A stretch of 7,426 bases of DNA, taken from the NCBI GenBank assembly GCA_013298375.1, contig JAAFHM010000233.1, positions 1 through 7,426 of the forward strand. The letters run 5' to 3'. The notes beneath the pieces are model-generated. The model was not told the origin of the DNA. It made no database searches and saw nothing but the letters and a program-made list of their open reading frames with translations. Shown piece after piece: positions 1 through 4,680 of this stretch (its first letter is position 1; each line of letters starts with the position of its first letter). This stretch comes from Ignavibacteria bacterium (lineage in GTDB: Bacteria > Bacteroidota > Ignavibacteria > Kapaibacteriales > UBA4661). A program made the position numbers and the translations under genes.

Positions 1-1551
1 ATTGAATTGGCAAAAATTCTGCTCCGCAAACCCGATTATATCTTGCTCGACGAGCCGACGAACCACCTTGATATTGAGTCACTCACGTGGTTGGAAGACT
101 TTTTGAAAAACTACGATGGCGCTGTGGTGATGATCTCCCACGACCGCTCGTTTTTGGACGCTATCACCACCAGAACGCTTGAAATCTCGCTTGCAAAGGT
201 GCATGATTACCCCGCCGCCTACACGCGCTATGTGCAGATGCGGGCTGAACGCCGCGAACAACAGATGTCCGCCTACAAAAACCAGCAAAAACAAATCGCT
301 GATACAGAAAAATTTATTGAGCGCTTCCGCTACAAAGCCACCAAAGCCGTGCAGGTGCAATCACGCATCAAACAGCTTGACAAAGTAGAGCGCATCGAAA
401 TCGAAGAGGAAGATACGGCTTCGGTACATTTCCGCTTTCCTGAAGCACCACGTTCCGGGCGCATGGTCTTTGAGGCGGAAGGCGTTGTGAAAAGTTTTGG
501 CGAAAAGACCGTTTTGCGCGGTATTGACTTTGCCGTCGAGCGCGGCGAAAAAATTGCCTTTGTGGGCAAAAATGGCGAAGGAAAAACGACATTCTCCAAA
601 ATGCTCATTGGGCAGGATGACGCGAGTGCAGGCACAATCACGCTCGGACACAACGTCAGCATCGGCTATTATGCCCAACATCAGGCAGAAATGCTTGACC
701 CCAACGCAACCGTTCTGGACATCATTGACCGCGCCGCCACAGGCGAGATGCGCACGAAAATACGCGATTTGCTGGGAGCGTTTTTGTTTAGTGGCGATGC
801 GGTCTATAAAAAAGTCCGTGTGCTGTCGGGCGGCGAAAAATCACGCCTTGCGATGGCAAAACTCCTCTTGGAACCCGTCAATGCTCTCGTTCTGGACGAG
901 CCAACGAACCACTTGGATATGCGCTCCAAAGACGTGCTGAAACAAGCGCTGATGGACTACGACGGTGTGCTGATTGTGGTCTCGCACGACCGTGATTTCT
1001 TGCAAGGACTCACAACCAAAGTCGTGGAATTTCGCGGCGGCAACATCAAAGCCTTCGCGGGAGACATCTACGAGTTTTTGCGTTTGAAAAATATGGATAC
1101 GCTCCGAGAACTCGAAGCCACGAAAAAAATATCAGCCGACGAAAAACGAGCAGCAAGCGCAGAAGAAAACCAAGCATCAAAACCATCCAACCAATCAACG
1201 CCCACGGTTGCGGCGGCTTCCAATGCCGCCCACCCAGCCCAAGCAATGCCAACGGCGATAGCCAGCACCACACCGACACCCACGCTCGACCGCGAAGAGC
1301 GCAAGCGGCTTCAACGCGAGGAGCGCAAAATAGCGAAGCAGATTGAGGATTGCGAGGCGAGAATAAGCGCCTTGGAAGCGGAAATTGCCGCAACCGAAGC
1401 AGCAATGCAGTCTCCGGACTTTTACGCAGCCGCCAATGTTCAAGCGACGTTGACGGCGCACGACGCAAAACGCAAGGAATTGGATGCGAAAGTTGAGGAA
1501 TGGAGCGCACTGTCGGCGGAGCGGGAAGAATTGATAAAACTTGGTGTTTAA
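1..1551 (+). CDS. ABC-F family ATPase, 3' part (YdiF/Uup-like), 5' truncated by window edge
   Basis: A soluble tandem-ATPase protein of the ABC-F family, whose members act on ribosomes and have no membrane domain. The reading frame is open to base 1, so the start, first Walker A and first signature motif lie outside; 516 residues are visible. ABC1 keeps Walker B and D-loop (LLDEPTNHLD, 43-72) and the switch His (139-141). The linker (residues about 85-150) contains the FIERFRYKATKA-type segment typical of the ABC-F extension, which reaches toward the P-site tRNA in known members. ABC2 is complete: Walker A GKNGEGKT (565-588), signature LSGGEKS (823-843), Walker B/D-loop (883-918) and switch His (985-987). 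An Ala/Pro/Thr-rich spacer follows, then a charged coiled-coil tail (residues about 430-516) like the Uup/YdiF C-terminal extension. The ordinary composition suggests a housekeeping translation factor, although antibiotic-resistance ABC-F proteins cannot be excluded from sequence alone. Family call is near certain; subfamily is not. Confidence 0.95.
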   Translation: MELAKILLRKPDYILLDEPTNHLDIESLTWLEDFLKNYDGAVVMISHDRSFLDAITTRTLEISLAKVHDYPAAYTRYVQMRAERREQQMSAYKNQQKQIADTEKFIERFRYKATKAVQVQSRIKQLDKVERIEIEEEDTASVHFRFPEAPRSGRMVFEAEGVVKSFGEKTVLRGIDFAVERGEKIAFVGKNGEGKTTFSKMLIGQDDASAGTITLGHNVSIGYYAQHQAEMLDPNATVLDIIDRAATGEMRTKIRDLLGAFLFSGDAVYKKVRVLSGGEKSRLAMAKLLLEPVNALVLDEPTNHLDMRSKDVLKQALMDYDGVLIVVSHDRDFLQGLTTKVVEFRGGNIKAFAGDIYEFLRLKNMDTLRELEATKKISADEKRAASAEENQASKPSNQSTPTVAAASNAAHPAQAMPTAIASTTPTPTLDREERKRLQREERKIAKQIEDCEARISALEAEIAATEAAMQSPDFYAAANVQATLTAHDAKRKELDAKVEEWSALSAEREELIKLGV

Positions 1552-1561
1552 TGGAATTTTT

Positions 1562-1580
1562 ACCTGCGTTGTCGTAGCAA
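1562..1580. repeat. Small hairpin repeat, copy 1 (upstream of the toxin-antitoxin pair)
   Basis: CTGCG (1564-1568) can pair with CGTAG (1573-1577), including one G-U pair, around a TTGT loop. The surrounding bases resemble 2284-2300 closely: ACCTGCGTT is shared exactly and the following CG(T/C)AGCAA differs by one transition, with two extra bases here. It lies 10 nt after the ABC-F stop. The two copies bracket the toxin-antitoxin genes. The element is short, so chance similarity is possible. Confidence 0.3.
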
Positions 1581-1597
1581 ACCGTCAGCAATGTTAT
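1569..1597 (+). promoter_or_regulatory. Weak sigma70-like promoter candidate for the toxin-antitoxin operon
   Basis: TTGTCG (1569-1574) and TGTTAT (1592-1597) each match four of six positions of the TTGACA and TATAAT consensus, with a 17-bp spacer. A start near 1604 would leave a leader of about 25 nt before the antitoxin ATG. It is the best-placed candidate in the 78-bp gap, but the match is weak and the -35 overlaps the small hairpin repeat. Confidence 0.25.
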
Positions 1598-1614
1598 CAG
1601 TTTTTTAACCATTG
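1589..1614. promoter_or_regulatory. Imperfect inverted repeat, possible antitoxin operator
   Basis: CAATG-TTA (1589-1596) is mirrored by TAA-C-CATTG (1606-1614), an 8-bp inverted repeat with one bulged base and a T-rich centre. It overlaps the candidate -10 box and ends 15 nt before the antitoxin ATG. Phd/YefM antitoxins usually bind palindromes at this position to repress their own operon, so the placement fits; binding itself is inference. Confidence 0.3.
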
Positions 1615-1629
1615 TTACCACCTGACAAT

Positions 1630-1875
1630 ATGACCTATACTATTTCTCTGGAAGAGGCACAAACCCAGTACGTCGCGCTCATCGAACAAGCCGCCAACGG
1701 CGATGAAATCGTGCTTCTACGCGGAACAACACCGATTGCACGAATAGTACCGCCCGCGCCAACAGCACCGAAAACAGCCAAACGCCGTTTGTACTTTGGT
1801 ATGGGTAAAGGCAGCATACTGTCTATGGCGGACGATTTCGACGCACCTTTAGAAGACTTTCGGGAGTATATGTAA
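1630..1875 (+). CDS. Type II toxin-antitoxin antitoxin, Phd/YefM family
   Basis: A protein of 81 residues, the usual length for Phd/YefM antitoxins, which dimerise on operator DNA through the N-terminal half and block the toxin with the C-terminal tail. The N-terminus (MTYTISLEEAQ) and the segment ending in RGTTPIARIVPP (about residues 35-47) match the Phd fold pattern of a central 'G-x-P-x-A-x-I-x-P' strand. The acidic tail DDFDAPLEDFREYM is the typical toxin-binding end seen in antitoxins paired with PIN toxins. ATG 1630 is chosen over an in-frame TTG at 1612 because it gives the normal family N-terminus. No clear Shine-Dalgarno precedes it. Its stop TAA (1873-1875) overlaps the toxin ATG by one base, implying one transcript and translational coupling. 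It probably neutralises the adjacent VapC-like nuclease and represses the operon. Confidence 0.88.
   Translation: MTYTISLEEAQTQYVALIEQAANGDEIVLLRGTTPIARIVPPAPTAPKTAKRRLYFGMGKGSILSMADDFDAPLEDFREYM
1862..1866 (+). promoter_or_regulatory. Shine-Dalgarno GGGAG for the toxin gene
   Basis: GGGAG inside the last codons of the antitoxin gene lies 8 nt before the toxin ATG at 1875. It fixes that start and shows this organism uses canonical ribosome binding at least here, while the antitoxin and WD40-caspase starts have no obvious equivalent. Confidence 0.6.
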
Positions 1876-2264
1876 TGCGCATACTGCTTGATACGCACAC
1901 GTTTTTATGGCTTGTCGAGGGCGATAGTGTTCAACTCAGTGAGCGCGTCCAACAACTCGTACAGGATGAGGGAACTGTCGCCATTTTGAGTATTGCAAGC
2001 CTTTGGGAACTTGCCATCAAAAGCAGCATCGGAAAATTGGCGCTTTCGTTGCCCTTTGCTGAGTACGTCCAACGCTACATCCTTGATGCTGAAACGGAAA
2101 TATTACCGATACTTACGGCTCACACTGTTGCTGTTTCGCGGCTCTCGTTTCACCACCGCGACCCGTTTGACCGCGTTTTGATTGCCCAAAGTCTCGTTGA
2201 AAACATACCGATAATAAGCCGCGATGAAGTATTTGATGATTATGCGGTGCAGCGTGTCTGGTGA
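1875..2264 (+). CDS. vapC: PIN-domain ribonuclease toxin, VapC family
   Basis: A complete 129-residue PIN-domain protein. PIN toxins are Mg2+-dependent endoribonucleases that cut RNA, often tRNA or rRNA, when their antitoxin is degraded. The expected acidic residues are visible: Asp6 in LLDTHTFLW, Glu45 in SLWELAIK, Asp96/Asp99 in HRDPFDR and Asp117 in SRDEVF. This pattern, with the HxDPFDR(x)LIAQ block, is the PIN subgroup commonly paired with Phd-type antitoxins. Nothing is missing, so the toxin should be active. It overlaps the antitoxin stop by one base (TAATG), with a good Shine-Dalgarno in the antitoxin gene. No terminator follows it directly. The target RNA cannot be read from sequence. 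The module could stabilise the locus or contribute to stress or phage response. Confidence 0.93.
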   Translation: MRILLDTHTFLWLVEGDSVQLSERVQQLVQDEGTVAILSIASLWELAIKSSIGKLALSLPFAEYVQRYILDAETEILPILTAHTVAVSRLSFHHRDPFDRVLIAQSLVENIPIISRDEVFDDYAVQRVW

Positions 2265-2454
2265 TAATCGTCACCCGCATAAAACCTGCGTTCGCAGCAA
2301 TGGTTGTTTATAGCATAGACGATGTGTGCATAGACCGAACTTCCCAGCAAGAAAGCGGTTTTCGCGGTATTGAGTATTTACTTTTTCATCTGATTTTCCA
2401 TAGTTTTACCGCATGAAACAAGTATTCCGAGTTTTTATCACGAGAATTTTGCGA
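2265..2454. other. Non-coding gap between toxin gene and small ORF
   Basis: About 190 bases with stops in all forward frames and no recognisable protein remnant. It holds the second copy of a small hairpin repeat (2284-2300) and an 8-bp direct repeat, GCATAGAC, at 2313 and 2328. The right part (about 2370-2410) is AT- and T-rich and may contain a promoter, but I found no convincing -35/-10 pair. Confidence 0.5.
2284..2300. repeat. Small hairpin repeat, copy 2 (downstream of the toxin-antitoxin pair)
   Basis: CTGCG (2286-2290) and CGCAG (2293-2297) form a perfect five-base inverted repeat around TT. It starts 20 nt after the toxin stop and resembles 1562-1580, as described there. The stem is shorter-looped and fully Watson-Crick here, whereas copy 1 has a G-U pair and a four-base loop. 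Confidence 0.3.
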
Positions 2455-2652
2455 ATGGCAATGACACCAAATATTGATGAAACCATTGACGAAATACGCG
2501 CAATCCGCACGGCTATTTCCTCGAAATTCAGTAACGACGTGCGCCAACTTGCTTCGTATTATCAACAACTTGAACAGCGCTCTGCATCTGTGGTTGGCTC
2601 TGACCATGAAGTTTTTGCCGAAGAAAATCAGACTCGGCTTGCTGAGGCATAG
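2455..2652 (+). CDS. Small acidic helical protein, hypothetical
   Basis: A 65-residue product from ATG 2455; other in-frame starts are ATG 2413 (79 aa) and ATG 2461. The 2455 start is preferred because GAGAA lies 8 nt upstream and because residues encoded before it are hydrophobic/basic and unlike the rest. The core IDETIDEIRAIRTAISSKF, followed by NDVRQLASYYQQLEQR, looks like two amphipathic helices. It resembles, from memory, a class of short uncharacterised proteins with 'EIRxIR..IS.KF..D...L..YY' that are often found near toxin-antitoxin genes. No catalytic motif, signal peptide or membrane segment is seen. It sits 190 bp after the toxin gene and 115 bp before the WD40-caspase gene on the same strand. 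It could be an orphan antitoxin or a small regulator; neither can be shown here. The coding call rests on the coherent helical pattern, not on length. Confidence 0.45.
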   Translation: MAMTPNIDETIDEIRAIRTAISSKFSNDVRQLASYYQQLEQRSASVVGSDHEVFAEENQTRLAEA

Positions 2653-2683
2653 CGGTATATTTTCCAAGCACGTCTTTAGCACA

Positions 2684-2715
2684 CTCACAACAGCCGTGAG
2701 CGCACCCCCGCTCAC
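2684..2715 (+). promoter_or_regulatory. Two mutually exclusive hairpins upstream of the WD40-caspase gene
   Basis: GTGAGCG (2696-2702) pairs perfectly with CGCTCAC (2709-2715) over a six-base loop. The same GTGAG can instead pair with an upstream CTCAC (2684-2688) over a seven-base loop. The CTCAC-GTGAG-CTCAC order allows only one stem at a time, as in attenuators. There is no T-tract after either stem on this strand, so it is not a classical intrinsic terminator. It lies 53 nt before the ATG at 2768. It could be a leader switch, a weak terminator of the small ORF, or chance. Confidence 0.3.
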
Positions 2716-2767
2716 ACGATAAACGCTACCCTTCACCCCCATTTTCCCATCCTATTCCACGACCGTT

Positions 2768-3184
2768 ATGATGTGCCGCGCCCTTGTTCTTGCGCTCTTT
2801 TGTGTTGGTGTTTTTTGTGCCAGTGCGTTTGCTCAGAAGCCGGAATTGGTGGTGCAGACGGGGCATACGGGAATCTATATTCCCCACCTTGCTTTTAGTC
2901 CTGATGGGAAGATGCTTGCGAGTGCAGGTCTTTTAGATCCGAATGTCAAAATTTGGCACACCGAAACAGGCAAAGAAATAATATCTTTGCGAGCCTCTAA
3001 ATCTCCCCTCGCCCATTACAACGCCTTTCTTTGGAAGCAAAATATTTTACATATTTCTGTCATTGATGGTAGTAGCGGTACAAATGTTCAATACGACGTT
3101 GGCTCAAAAAAACCGTACTTTCTATGCCATCCAAGTACAAAACTTTTTTACGCTTTGGTTCATATTCTTTTGATGGCTCCTTAA
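2768..3184 (+). CDS. WD40-caspase protein, 5' segment: signal peptide and first WD40 blade (frame-split)
   Basis: This 138-codon frame begins with a Sec signal peptide: Met-Met-Cys-Arg, a hydrophobic core of about residues 5-19, then ASAFA with likely cleavage after Ala22 (AFA|QKP). The mature part starts with a clear WD40 blade, HLAFSPDGKMLASAG...NVKIWHTETGK (residues about 36-69), and enters a second blade. After about 3112 (residue 115) the frame stops resembling a propeller and ends at TAA 3182-3184. The next frame (-1) continues the blade. It is therefore read as the 5' end of one gene running to 6540, joined most economically at 3106-3112, giving about 1257 residues. Alone it would be a useless one-blade exported fragment. 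ATG 2768 gives the signal peptide; ATG 2771 would also work. No Shine-Dalgarno is evident. Its first 170 bases are near 50% GC, unlike the AT-rich stretch that follows. Confidence 0.75.
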   Translation: MMCRALVLALFCVGVFCASAFAQKPELVVQTGHTGIYIPHLAFSPDGKMLASAGLLDPNVKIWHTETGKEIISLRASKSPLAHYNAFLWKQNILHISVIDGSSGTNVQYDVGSKKPYFLCHPSTKLFYALVHILLMAP

Positions 3185-4680
3185 TCTGCCATGCCTCAGA
3201 CTCAACAAATGAGCAGCAGAAAGATTCTATTTTCATCAAAAAGGATTCGGTCAAAATAGTAGAAGTAAACTCAGGTGAAATCAAAGCGATACTTCCTTTG
3301 AGTGGAGAAACTCGCGGTGTTTTTAGCCCTGATGGGAAACTTTTAGCAACAAGTGATAATCAAAAATGTATTTCACTTTGGAATGCGCAAACCTTTGAAT
3401 TTCTACGCTCCTTACCCATTCAAGCACGGAAAATATCGGCAATCGAATTTAGTCTTGATGGGCAAAAAATGGCGTACTGCCTTAATGATACAACAATTCA
3501 GTTATTTGATATAGCCTCAAATCGCATTGTTGCAAGTATGAACGGACACACTAAAGAAGTTAATCGCATAATCTTCAGTCCATCCGGGCAAAAAATTTAT
3601 AGTGCATCGGATGACAGCACTGTGAAAGTTTGGGATGTAAATCGTGGTGAACTCATACGGACATTTGGGAAATTTCCTGCGACGACGGCTTCTATCGCAA
3701 TTAGCCCCAATGGTCTGACACTTGCCATGACGACATATCCTTCGCGGCGAATGATCTATCTGCTTGACGCTGAAAATGGAAAAGTTCTCCACAAACTACG
3801 AGGCGGAGTAGAAGGCGCTATTGGCGAGCTGAGTTTTGATGAGAAGTATCGCAATTTTATTAGTGTAAGGAAAGACGTGGGTATTTTCGACGCTGACGAT
3901 GCCGTGCCTGAACAGATTCATCGTTGGGATTTTTCAGCCGTTGCTGAATCTGCTATACCTGTGCGCAAAAAATTTATTGATAGTGAAACAGAACTTTACC
4001 GCACTGCAAATGATTCGTTGTTTGCGTGTGAGTATCTGGACACATTAGCTTGCTTCTGGAATATGGGAAGCGGAAAGGCTTTGCGGACGATTGCTTTGCC
4101 TCCAAATGTAGATAATATCTACTCCGCAGCGATTAGCAAAGACAAAAAAACAGGAATCATTACGTCAATGATAGCCAAGAGAACAGCTGTGCGCTGCTAC
4201 GATTTGAATACTGGGAACTTGAAATGGCTTGATACTTCGTTCAATCTCATACGAGGGCGCAATAAAAATTCAATAATCTTTAGCCCAAATGATTCTGTTA
4301 TTTTTGCTCTTCGTTTTGACAGGACTTCAGGAAAAAGGACAGAGTATGTTGTTGGTTACCACGCTTCAACGGGCAAGATACTTTTTAATATTCCCGCAGG
4401 TAGCCCATATTTCCTTGATAGTAGTAGATTCTCTTGGGCAAAAAGCAAAGGCACGGTGTTCAATCTTCAAACACTTAAAAAAGAGCAATTTCCTTTTACC
4501 ATCTCAAAAGAAATGGAAATTTTGGGGGTTGAAAATGATGTGATAAAAGCGAAAAAGCCGAATGGAGATACAGCGGTCTTTCACATTCCCACACAAAAAT
4601 TCTTACCAAACCGATTTGCAAAAGAATGGTTTACTATCACGCAAGATGCCAAGTTTGCGTTTAGGGCGGAAGTCTCTTCT
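2941..4680. other. AT-rich segment covering the propeller-coding core
   Basis: Hand counts of 60-base lines give about 50-53% GC for 2761-2940, then 38% at 2941, 32% at 3481, 47% at 3601, 27% at 4261, 40% at 4561 and 43% at 4621. They rise to 57% at 4681, 67% at 4741 and 65% at 5101. Two sampled lines in the ABC-F gene give 60% and 43%. The low-GC block starts inside blade one and ends just before the conserved PDGRFDGS linker, so its edges coincide with domain edges. This suggests a module with a separate history from the rest of the gene. Confidence 0.6.
3106..3138 (+). other. Frame-change site: A-AAA-AAA heptamer and short downstream stem
   Basis: Seven A residues (3106-3112) are read in the upstream frame as tcA-AAA-AAA, exactly the X-XXY-YYZ form used for -1 ribosomal slippage. 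Slipping back one base continues as ACC-GTA in the frame that runs to 6540. GTACTT (3115-3120) and AAGTAC (3133-3138) can form a 6-bp stem with a 12-base loop, only 2 nt after the heptamer; stimulators are normally 5-9 nt away. No Shine-Dalgarno-like enhancer precedes it. The two frames overlap openly from 3076 to 3181. A T6 run at 3144-3149 is a second place where a lost base would produce the same split. Sequencing or assembly error in a homopolymer is the leading alternative. Confidence 0.55.

Noticed and set aside
1046..1621. Minus-strand open frame of 191 codons across the ABC-F tail
   Set aside because: It is antisense to a well-supported ABC-F coding tail, has a low-complexity Leu/Arg/Ser-rich product, and shows no recognisable domain.
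2313..2335. 8-bp direct repeat GCATAGAC in the gap after the toxin gene
   Set aside because: Only two copies 15 bp apart, with no array, flanking structure or recognisable operator.
2386..2742. Minus-strand open frame of 118 codons opposite the small ORF
   Set aside because: The product has no domain or helical pattern, many scattered cysteines and a start within low-complexity sequence; the plus-strand small ORF is the more coherent reading.
3124..3126. ATG 3124 as the true start of a cytoplasmic caspase protein
   Set aside because: No Shine-Dalgarno precedes it, the frame is already open upstream from 3076, and starting here drops the signal peptide and most of the first two blades. The upstream frame encodes the missing blade in order.
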